Shown here one piece after another: positions 47,101 to 59,100 of a DNA stretch of 64,000 nt. This DNA is from Lophius americanus (Eukaryota > Chordata > Actinopteri > Lophiiformes > Lophiidae), in contig JBBDHG010000015.1 of the NCBI GenBank assembly GCA_037951165.1, positions 9,032,501 through 9,096,500 on the forward strand. Reading direction: 5' to 3'. The position numbers and the translations under genes were made by a program. The notes below the pieces were generated by a model that saw only the letters and a list, made by a program, of their open reading frames with translations, made no database searches and was not told the origin of the DNA. Numbering within the stretch: the stretch's first letter is position 1; each line of letters opens with the position of its first letter.

Positions 47101-50100
47101 ATTCTTGAAGGTTTCTTGGCTAAGCGTTATGAAACACATCTGAATGCAACAGCCCTGCAGTAAATGGTAGCTAATTTAGGCTTTCTACTTTGCTTCACAT
47201 TGCGTAAGAGGTTATTATTAACTCTTGGTGTTTTTGGAGCAGTCTAACTCTGAGATTATCGGTGCCAGGTAGGTGTGTGTATCTGAATAAACAAAGCCCG
47301 CTGAACAGCAACCAAACACTCTGAATAACTGGAAATATGTCTCTGACATCACTGTGCTGGAATTTTGGCCCACTCTGGTTTAGTGCAGCCACATTGGATG
47401 TTTTGCAAGAATAAACAGATATTTTCAAGTCCCACCAAAACATCTCAATCAGGTTCAAGTACAGACTTTGACTAGGCTGCTCTAAAACATAAATTTTATT
47501 AATTTTGATCCAGTCAGAGGTGGACATATTCCTCTGGTCGGGATTATTGTCTTGCTGCATGACCCAGTTGTTCTGGAACTTCAACTCACAGACTGATGAC
47601 CTGACATAATTTCCTGGTAGAGAGGAGATTTATGTTTCCCTCAATCATGATAAGTAACCCGGGCCCTGAAGCAGCAAAGCATCTTCACATCACCTTTCCA
47701 CCTCCATGTTTCACCGTAGGTATAATGTTCTTTTAGTGGAATGTTGTGTTTGGTTCAAACCATATGTAATAGTACACTTGTCTCCCTAATAGCTGAGTAA
47801 AAATTAATTCTTTTTTCCAACATGTCTTTTAATAAACTTTACTGCTTTTATAACAGACTTTTAAACCAAACAAGTTACTATACCAACCGTGTTTTTTCTG
47901 AACGGGAATGTAATCCTTTCATGTTGTATCACAACACTGCTGATACAAAAAGTAAATAAAATGTATAAATAAATAATATTTAAAAAAATATATAAGAAAT
48001 ACAGCCGGTTCTCTGGAATGACCACAAATATCCATGTAGTTTAGGAAATAAACAAGGATAGAATTAATAAACAGTCAGTGCTATGTGCATCCTATAGTCA
48101 ACAGCTACATTAGGCTAAGTTGTATGTAAGTTGGATGCAGCCCACACTGGACACGCACATAGAGGCGTGTGCACTCGGCAGGCAGTAACACACTTTCAGC
48201 AGTAATGTGAAACGTCTCCGTGAGCAATACAACGTGTATGATTCTAACATAGGGGCACATTTGTAACTTCAAAAGTATCATCGGGTTTAATAACATTCAT
48301 TTGGTACTCATGATGTAGAAGAAAATTGGCCAAGGCAAGCACATAAGAATTAGACAGGATGACATATGGAGAGGAACACTGTAGCTCCTGATGGCATAGA
48401 GATTCTTGTGACCTAAGAAGGTAATGAGATTTGATGAGACAGATTATTTTGGTAATTGACTGCGACAATGCACAAAAGTTTGCATTGGTTTGGAATTTCT
48501 CTGAACATTTCTTTTATCAATTAATAAGCCGAACTCTTTGTCTTAACGATCCATGATCTACAGACTGTCAGATCAGTATAGAAACATTTCATAGTAAATT
48601 AAGTTATAATTTTGAGCAGCTGACATGGTTGATTATTTAAGAGTGTTGAATTGTGCCTGAAGTGAAGCAGAAAGTTGTTTAATCCCTTCTGGAATATGAG
48701 AATGAACATTGTTTCTTTTACAATTAATTGGCATGTGTTGAGAGACTTCACAAATGTCTTGCTTGCCCAGTGTCATAAGTTCTAGAGGTTAGTGGGTCAG
48801 CAGTGATGTAAGTGGATCCTCGTCCGTCACATCCTGACAGTAATTAGACACAGTATTCTGCGGTGACAGGCAGGTTCTTGTTCTGCTGGCTGAGTGATCT
48901 GGTCTCTCTGTAAATACACCTTCCCTTTGTTTAACCCCCTAGAGTCTCCTTTTCTTCATTTGCACAATTCCCTGTTCTAACCCACTGGACTCCTTGGTTA
49001 TTTATGCCGTTTATAAAAGTTTTAAATTTGCCCATATATACCACATTCATTTATATTTTCGCCTCTGTATACATCAAGAACATCAAACAAACATGGACAT
49101 TAGTTACAATAGCATAGCAATAGCATTTTAAGCTAATTACTATGTCTGATAGTCACTCTGAATTATTCAAATGTTTCAACACCATCCCAAGGTAAACATA
49201 CACGGGTGAGCCTAGAAGAACAGAACTGGGTTTTTTTCCCCGCTGAATGCCAACTTTGGCACGGCTTTGCTCTGCAGAACAGCATTCTGCAAGTTTCTCT
49301 AGATGGTGTTGTAAACTCAAATTCTACAAACTCTATCTAAGTTAAACCTTTGTCTCCCTCAAAGCCGATTCCTTTCTTAAGTTGCCACCTTTGAGATGAA
49401 AGCCTTAAGCTCTCCATGTTTTACTTACTTCATCTGCCACAACTGATAGTTCAGTGACATTGGAAGTTTCTCCTTTTGCTTGAGTTTTGCGCTCACTTGA
49501 TGATGACGATGAGGGGCTCTGTGCCTCATTTCATTTCTTGAAGCCATCAAACTTGATGGCTGTACTATGCTTCTGGTGTTGGAACATTGCTACACCCCTA
49601 ACGCCGATGCCTGAGGTGGTAATAGCTCATTCTTCTTCTTCTGTTGGAAGCAGTTGAAAATACCTTGCAGTTGAAAATACCTTGCAGTTGAAAATACCTT
49701 GCCACATTCTGGTGGTAGTACCACTTGACTACCAGAGCCCAGTAAACAACCAATCAATTTTCTTTATAATGGAATGAAATATCATGACCCAACCCTAATG
49801 TTTGGCATATACAAGAGGAGAAGTTTCAAATTTTTGGGTTTGAGTAATAACTGAAACAAAACATTTACAAGATGACATCTTGTCATATATAACAAAGGAT
49901 GGACTGTCCTCTTAATTGTCATCATCACTGCCATCAGTCGTTTGGATGTCCATCCATTGTGTATATTTCACAAACTATACATTAAAGCCCCCAAAGTTTT
50001 GGACAAATTAACCAAGATATGTACGTATATCTTCTAAAATTATGATTTTTGTTTTACTAATTTCATTACACCTCCCGAAAAGTTGGGGATATTATGGAAT

Positions 50101-53100
50101 CATCAGAGCATCAAACCTTTCGGAATTGCAATGTCGTCGCCTGTTTACATGACTTGTGATCTTTTCCGATCCGGTGTTATCATGCATCAACTCACCTAAT
50201 CAGAAACACCTTCACACATGCGCAGACAATCCACATTCCCGTTCATAAGGTGGAGATAATGCTTCGGTTAGTTGGACGCCAACCGCCAAGAAGAACCCAG
50301 AAGAAGAATACGACAAAGAGGGCATTTGTGAAAATGACTTTTCGCCCATCTAACCGTCCAAATATGTTAAAATATTTCAAAGTTGCAATGAATAAATCAC
50401 TCTCCGATACAGACCGGTACTATTCTGAATCGCCGTATTTAAAATGCTTTGCTGAAAAAAACGTAGCGGAGCATTACGTCACGATGCTGGGCATGCGCAG
50501 ATACAACTCAAACAGATAGCTTTATACAGCGTTTACATGCAGCGACTGGCTATCGAAAAAGGCTTTCCGAAAGGATTTTGACTACCTCCTTGAAGTCTAA
50601 TTCGGAAAGGTTCTTTCCATTACGAAAGGGGTTTACATGCAGCCTTTTCTTTCAGATTAGACGTCTTTTCGGAATCAAATCGGAATTAGGCTGTCCATGC
50701 AAATGTTTAGAATTAGTTCTTCTCTTGTAACAGCCCGTCTCCTGGTATCTCCTCCATGCTCTTGAGAATGTGCTGGGAGACACGGAAAAAAAATCTTGCA
50801 ACTGTTCGCAGGGTAGCTGGACTACCTGTCCATGAGGCAGTACCTGTCAGTGGGCTGCAGGAATTGCCTCATGTCACAAGTAGTGACAAAGGCACCAGCA
50901 GAACACAAAACTAGAGAAGAGTCAGTCAGGAAAGATCAGAAGTGAGAGAAATGGATTGTGGCCAACACCTGCAGAACCATTCCCATTTTGTGGGTTGTCA
51001 TGCTTTTGCCTCTCCGTTGCAACTATTGTCACCTTTTGCAGCAAACCAGGTGATTTACTCTCTATATAAGTACATTTCAGATTCTTTACCTTTTCTTTAT
51101 TTCACCTAAGTAAAGAAGTTGAATCAATATTTTTATTTTTACCAGTAATTGTTTGCACCGGTAACTGTGCTTCTCAAGTAAAAGATGTCTTTACTTTTGC
51201 CAACTCTGCGTGATGGTTTCCCTTATTATACAAAAACTGCTAATGTCACTAAACTTCATGGTATGTGGAAGGGATATTGCTGACAAATAATATATGTCAG
51301 CAAAATGCTATATGACGTTAATTAGTGTGGTTAGGGAGTGATGTCTGAAAAAACTCCCCTTAGTGGGTAGAATATCGCGTTAACGTTATGGAATCCTCAT
51401 TAACGTTGCAATCCTTAACATCCTGACCTTTTTGGGACATAATTATACTCAATCGATAATGTACCAGTGTTATTTTAAATCTTCCAAAAAACCCATTGGA
51501 AGCCCAGACAAAGAGAGGAAGACCCTCTTCATCATCCTCCTCCCCCTGCTGCTTCCATCAGCAATCAATATATCCATCGGCTGTCTGCTATTGACAGACT
51601 TGTGCCTCGAGCTGCAGCCGCTGAAAGCCCAGTCTCATGGTGCTGTTCAACATCACTGCAGCTCTACAGACAATCGATCCATGATTTGTTGTGTCTGCTG
51701 CACATTCTATCTCATGGGCACCGTGATGTACAGTTTAAGTGATGCAAAAGAGGATGTCTTGAATGTGTGTCAATAATGAGCACACCCAATAAACGAAAAA
51801 GGGAAGTTTGGGAAGTAGAGTTAATTCTTATTTATGCAGATGTGCAATCCAAGATCCTTTATAAAGAATAAACTAGATGAGAAAGGTCAGACAATAACAG
51901 ATCTCAGAGCTTAGATTTTAATCTATGAATATTTGCCTCCAAATTTGTCTCTAAGTGTTGTTATTTCCTGATCGATGCCTTTTGCGAAATACGTATATTA
52001 TATTTTGATTATCAATTGTTTAAATTTATTTGGGATTTTGAAGAGTCATGTCTGTCTCATGTCTGTTTTTAATGTCAGTGAGATTTTTTATGCTAAAGTA
52101 ATGGCTAAATAAAATAATTGAATAAGTAATTCCTTCAACATTGAACCTTACCCAGATTTTTGAAAGGATATAGGTTTTTTTTAATTTGAGATTGATTTGA
52201 GAAGAGTAATTAGGGAAAGCGAAATTTAAGATTGTGTTTCGTACGTCTAAATCCTTAATCCAGATTATAATAGACAGATTTCATGTTCGTTCATGGAGAA
52301 GAACGACTGAAATTCCCTGGAAACAGAGAAGCTGCCAGTAGAAGCTATTTTTGGAGAGGCTGTCCCAGTTTGATCAGAAGGTTCATGTTACTCCGGATGG
52401 TTCTCTGTTTGTTTAAGTTTAAAGCGGGTGGTTCTGGAAAATGTTCTGGTTTTTGTGAAAAAAAGATAAATTTGTATTTGATTGTGGCCATTGGGGTTAT
52501 GAACTATGTATGAACAGAAGTGTGCATTTCAAGAGAATTGTAATAAAGGATGCTATTCAATGATATCATGGGAATTCTATAGATAAAGGTGTGGATGAAA
52601 AACAACTTTCTCCAGTTGAACAGCTCCAAAACCGAAGCAATTTTAATTGGCAACCTACATCAGACCCAGTCTTCCTCCATAACCAGGATTACCTTCTCTG
52701 GTCACGACATTCCCCTCTCTTCATCAGTCCCCAACCTCGGCGTAAGATTCGACCCTCAACCCACTTTTGAATTCCACATCAAACACATCTGCAAGATCTC
52801 CTTTCACCATCTCAGAAATATTTCCAAACTCCGTTCTTCACTCACCTTGAGTGATTCTGAAAAGCTGGTTCACGCGTTTGTCTCCTCCAGACTGGATTAC
52901 TGTAACGCACTTCTCATCGGGATCCCTGATAAAAGTCTTCAAAGACTTCAGTTTGTTCAAAACAGTGCTGCAAGGATCCTGATGAGAGTTTGTAAACGCG
53001 AACACATCACCCCTGTTCTTCATTCCCTTCATTGGCTTCCCATCTCCACCAGGATTGATTATAAGATCTCTCTCCTCACTCACCAGTGCATCCATGGTAA

Positions 53101-56100
53101 CACACCCCCCTACCTGAAAGAACTACTCACCCCACTAACCTCAACACGATAACTCCGTTCTACCCACTCATACAGCCTCCTCCTTCCCCGGACTAAGCTC
53201 AGCACCATGGGTGATCGGGCCTTCTGTTCTAGTGCCACTCGTCTGTGGAATGCCCTCTCTGACCATGAGGGCTCCACAGACGACTGACACATTTAAAAAA
53301 AGGACTTAAAACTTTCCTTTTTAGCAGAATCAATAACTTTAATTAACATTGCTGCTTTTTGGTCAGGTTTTTATATAGTTATAATTTTATTTTTTATTGA
53401 TGCTTTGTAGTATTTTTACTTTTTAGCACTTTGAGATTTGAGCCAAATGTAAAATGCATTATAAATTAAATGTATTATTATTATTATTATCTAATGTTAA
53501 TTTTCTGTGATGTTGTAGTAGAAGATCTAGAATCTAAAAGTTCCCACCAAGTTCAAGTTCACTCACTGAAAGAGTCCAGGTTTACACGATGAAACAGTCA
53601 AGGTGTACATGCTGTCCAGTATCATCTTGCGAAACAGTTTGCATTCAGACAGTGGAACAGTCCGGGTTGAGACAGTAAGACAGTTACGGGTTAGAGTGCA
53701 ACAGTGAAGCAGTCATGCTTCTTAATATCTATAAGACTCTAAATCTTATCAAAAAATCTTTTCAGATGAATGGATGAAAATTGTTGTTCCCTCTGTGTAC
53801 CAAACACAGAGTGGGATCATCATGGACAGTGAAGCCGCCTGTAGACGTATCTCACTGTCTAAATAATCCACCCTATATATAACAGTAAAAAAAACTGCTC
53901 CATTGAGTTTGGAACAGGTTTTGGTTGGGTAGCACTGCACTTTTTGACCTTATTTTAAGTCCAACACTAGCAATGGTCCTGCCTGTCTTTGCCTGGTGGC
54001 AGTATACATACTGGAGAATCTCCAGTGGCTGAGTCTAATGATTGGTTGTCTTTTGTCTTCAGATCTTTCTAAGAACCGTCTCTGCGAACTACCGGAGGAG
54101 CTCTGTCAGTTCATCTCTTTGGAGTCGCTCAGCCTTTACCACAATGGGATGCGTTCACTATCCCCCAGCCTGGGCAACCTCCAGGCCCTCACCTACCTCA
54201 ACCTCAGGTAACTCAACATGTATAATTCCTGCCATCTGATCTGGGTAGAACAGACAATATATACTGAATCTGTAGGTCCTCCTTGAAGAACAAAAGCAAT
54301 CTAAAGCTCCTGAATGAAAAACAAAAGAAGTCTGCAGGTGACCAGTGATGTTGGGACTTTAGTGGCACATCATTGTTAGGGTAAATAGTATTGGTTTCAT
54401 GCTTTCAAGTAGACACTGAGTAAAGAGAAGAGGTTCAATAATTTAAATTTTCCTGGTCGATCAGTAATTTTTATAAAGTGATGCCGATTTAGATTTATTT
54501 TCTTTAAAGTTTTCGAAACCGTAATGAGTAGTGTATTTAAAGTGCTCTTATTTTAAGGGTTACATGGGAAGTAATGTAGGTCCACATTGTGTATGTATTC
54601 TGACCTGTTTTTTAATGTGCCTTCCTTCTCCCGGCAGTGCTTTTCTTAAACCAATTGTAGGACATTTCAAAGTGAAAATAAAACTTTGTTAGCCTTGTGC
54701 ACCCCATTATATGTTATACCTTGGCTTTGTCCAGGGACTTCAGGGCTTGTGGCAGTCGCAGTCTCTGTGCTGTTGCTAGCTTTATCTGCTCTGCCAACAT
54801 TAGCTTCTTTAAACATGTTATGTTCCTCGGAACAATTAAATTTGAAGTGTGTGTGTCAAGTTGGTTGTGCTGAATGTTCTCGGGGTTTTCCCTATGTAGC
54901 TTATTTTGTCCTTACTGGTGTTACAAATTGCGAGCTTTGTGTTTTCTGGTTTACTTAGGAGATGTTGGGAGCAGTGGTAGCTCCTGTTTGGTTTGTGTGT
55001 AACCGGCACGGAATCTGCTGAGACAAGCTGTTCGGCCGATTGCCTATTATAACAAATTAGGCCTCCCTACGCCACCTGTAGTAAAGAATGAACAAAGCTG
55101 TATATGTTGTTTGGAGCTAGTGTGTAAGTGCGGTCCGTGGCAAACTGCCATAATGTCAACTTCTACATCCTGCGGTATGTTTAGGTAGGCAGGCTTGTGT
55201 ACATTACATTCCCCACCAATCCTTGACAAGATGATAACCACCTTCCAAATTTTGTGACAGCACCGAACCAGCTCTGTGATATCATTTTGTGTTCTGACTC
55301 CTTTCTATCAGAACCAGCATTAACATTTTCAGCAGTTTGTGCCACTATTGCCCTTCCGTGTGATGAGACAACATGGGCCAGCTTTGTTTCACCATACATC
55401 AATGAGCTTTCAGCGTCCATAACCTTTAGCTAGTTCAAACTTTCCTATCTCCAATTCGTTAGCTTCAGGAAGAAAGCCACCCACTGACTGGTGCCATAAA
55501 AATCAAATAATCAATGTTATTCACCTCAATTGTTGGTGGTTAATTATATTGGTGAAAAGTGTGTCATGGCAGCTATATATCTCCACCTGTGTTGAACATT
55601 TAATTCCATTGCTAATAATGGAGCCCATATGTTGTATACGTGCGATGTGTAAGCACGCATGTGTGTTTGTGCATGTGATTAAGCGGGTCGGGGTAACTGA
55701 CACATTAATAGGAACCCCAATTTCCTGTCCTGGAATTGATGATGAGAAGAAGAATACGACAAACAGGGCATCTGTGGAAATGACTTTTCGCCCATCTAAC
55801 CGTCCAAATATGATAAAATGTTTCAAAGTTGCAATGAATAAATCACTCTCCGATGCAGACCGGTACTGTTTTGAAGTCGCCATATTTAACATACATAGTG
55901 GCGCTGAAAAAACTTAGTGGAGCATTACGTAACGACCCTGGGCTTGCACAGGTACAACTCAAACAGAAACCTTTATACAGTGTTTACATGCAGCGACTGG
56001 CTATCGGAAAGGCTTTCCGAAAGGATTTTGTGCACCTCTTTGACAAGGAATGAAGTGTAATTCGGGAATGTTCTTTCCATTCAGAAAGGTGTTTACGTGC

Positions 56101-59100
56101 AGCATTTTTTTCAGATTGGATGTGTTTTCAGAATTAGGCTGTCCATGTAAACCCACCTGACAAACCTTCAGCTCAGGGTCCGCTGATAGGCAGCTCGCGG
56201 TCCGCATCCGGCTCGCTGGCCGCCTATTGAGGGCCGCTGCCGTAGTGTATAGAATATTTTTATATTGTGTATAGTGTATTTTTTATCACACTCTGACGTT
56301 ACTAAACGCGGTTAATTGCAAAAATGGTTAATCCTGACATCCGTAGTCCTCACTGAACAACAAAAATAAATCTGCAGGTCGTGACTGAACAACAAAAGAA
56401 AATCTTTATGTCCTCACAGAACAATAAAAATAAATCTAAAGCTCCTGACTGAACATGAAGAGAAAGCTGCAGGTCCTGTCAGAACTACAAAAGAAATCCA
56501 TCCAGGCCTCTTCCCTTTGTTCTGCTTTAACTTTTGTTTCATTCACGAGTTATACAGGTCTTATAAGAGTGAAGATCATCCATCACTGAATGCTCTCATG
56601 CCTCCTTATTCTCTCCCTTAAACAATAATTTCTGCTTGTTTCACCTCAGGTTGTCTCTGTTTCTGTATATTGTAATGGGAATCAGAGTTTTTATTTCATG
56701 TAGATTTGTCCAGCTCTGCCTTTAATGTTCAGCTGTTAGGAAACTGATCTTTGTAGATGAAGTGAGGCTGACAAAGCCCTCTCACAACAACACAACCACA
56801 CTGACGCTCTTTTCTCCTCGACAATGTGATATTACTGTTGCTAGGAAACCTTAAGCCGCCCTCCAGATGGCTTGTAATACAAGGAGCAAAAGTTTAGACT
56901 CAGAGCAAATGTACAGCATACCAGACAAAACAAAGATGCCCCGTGGCTGCACATTTTACAAACTACTTAGTTTTGTTGTTAAAAATAAATATGATGCAAT
57001 TGACTGTCATGGAGGAGGTATGTGTCTTTGAAAGCCTGTTCAGCTGTGCACCAGGTCCGGATGGATTTTCACCTGAATGACATCACTGTATCCATCTCTA
57101 CAGCCGGAACCTTCTGTCCAGTCTACCACAATGTGTGTTTCATCTGCCCCTCCTGCGAGTGCTGATCGTCAGCAACAACAAGCTGTGTTCACTTCCTGCC
57201 TCTATATACTCCCTCACACACCTCCGACAGCTGGTACGATATATGCACTCACAAGCACTTATTACATGTTTAACCAGTGTTCATTGGTGCTAGAACTCCG
57301 GGGGAAGCGGTATACAGTGATTTCTGTTTTGTTAGAGGAGAAAAAAAATCAAACTGCCAGCGTTATGGTTTGTTACGTTTTATGTTGCTGTAAGTTGGAC
57401 ACAATGTCTATTGTGTTTTCATATCTGAGGAAGCTTTCACACATACTTCGTTTGGGTCAGACTTTTCAATTTGATCAGGACCAAACTTGCAAGCTTAACC
57501 TACCAGGATAATAATGATATTACACAGAAATATTCAAAAAAAGACTGATAAGCACAGATCTAACTGCTACAGTGGGTTTTGAGCTCTCTTACTGAGAGGA
57601 GGATTCTGGTCTTTTCACTTGTCGGTTCTGTGTCAGGATGTGAGCTGTAACGAGCTGCAGTGTTTACCGGCGGAGCTCAGCCAACTCGAGTGTCTGAGAG
57701 ACTTAAACCTGCGGAGGAACCAACTCACCACCTTGCCTGAAGGTATGGACACAATTCTCCATGTCATCCCCCGTCGCATTCCACAACTTTCTCTTATGCA
57801 GCTTCCTTAAAGTCTTGATCGTTGAACCTGAATGACCCCAGAATTATCTTGAGGGCTGTGACATAGTTTATCAGAAAGCAGTTCAGTCTTGCTTTCAGGG
57901 CAAGACTGAAATTCTAAGACTGCCCAATTAGAGACAGTTAGAGAACTGTCTCTAATTGTATACCATTAATGCCTCAGACTTCTGATCATTAGTTGGGTAT
58001 CTTAATTAATACAAGAAACTTTCCTAATGTTTCTTATCTCAGCTTGTGCCTGATTTTAATACTGTTGGACTGTAGATACAAATAAATGTGTTGTCTTACA
58101 TTATTAAGGGAAATGTAAATATAAGAGTTCTCAGGCAATCTCAGTATATAGTACATTTATATACAGAGAACACTTATTCCATCTCTAAATTTCTTATTCA
58201 TTCTTTTTCATTATTTAACTGTCACGATTAGCTTCTATTTGCCTCCACTTTGCTGTATTTATTCAGTTATCTTATCATCAATGAAACTCAACACTTCCTA
58301 CCAGAAGATGACAGGCCCCTAATGTGAAATACTTTTGGAAGAGGTGTTGAGCATATTGGAAAGTACTGACAGAAGTAAGGGTGACTGTCCTGTGACAGAC
58401 CTCCAATTGTTTCACACTATTGTACCAATCAGGAGAAAGCAAACAGGGGCCTTAGTAACACTTTATACTACATATACAATATACAATTACTTAATCAAAT
58501 ACTCTATGATTATATCATACAGAAATATCCGAGCTCCCCCTCATCAGACTTGACGTGTCCTGCAACCGCATTTCCCACGTGCCGTTGTGCTACCGCCACC
58601 TCCGGCACCTGCAGAGCATCTTACTGGACAACAACCCACTTCAAATGCCACCTGCACAGATATGCTCCAAGGGCAAATACCACATCTTCAAGTACCTAAA
58701 CTTGGAGGCCTGCAAGAGGGGCCAGGATACGCTAGAGAGACACCTCAGGCCCACTGGATTTAACAGCTGGTGAGATGAAAAAGCCCAAAGTTTTTTGTAT
58801 AGCTCAAATATTTTCATTGTGTCAGAGACAATGAACACAAGTTACATTAATGTTTTTAGGAGCTTTTGAATGGGAGCATTTTTAGCCGGCTAGTCATTCC
58901 TGGCTAATGCAGATCCAAAATAATTACTTTAGGATGTACTCTAATGCCAGAATATGACTGATGTGAACGTGAGGTAAGAGCATTAACAGAACAATGTGCA
59001 GAGCCTGTAGAAAATGGAAGAAAAATTATTATAATGAACGATAAGTAAGAGGAAACAAGATGTATTAAATATTCATAAACATGAATGGACTCCTTTAGTG

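Larger units (their letters stand above)
33916..54062 (+). other. lrch4 intron 1, about 20 kb
   Basis: Donor GTCAGT after CACGCAG; acceptor TTTTGTCTTCAG before exon 2. It makes up three quarters of the visible gene and is packed with mobile elements (listed separately). I recognised no nested coding gene. Stretches 35170-38140, 41730-43930, 45120-46130 and 50710-52580 contain only short unrecognised open frames. Confidence 0.9.
54208..57103 (+). other. lrch4 intron 2
   Basis: GT-AG intron of 2.9 kb containing two clusters of a 31-32-bp minisatellite, a Tc1 remnant and a repeat pair member (separate entries). The GC-richer, open 54686-54958 stretch has no recognised product. Confidence 0.9.

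Noticed and set aside
50250..50519. Basic 89-codon protein
   Set aside because: It lies mostly in a 400-bp repeat whose second copy (55744) breaks the frame differently; shared text reflects DNA homology, not a conserved protein.
51432..51776. 114-codon plus-strand open frame with hydrophobic stretch
   Set aside because: Alternative frames look equally protein-like, no family is recognised, and it lies in repeat-rich intron 1.
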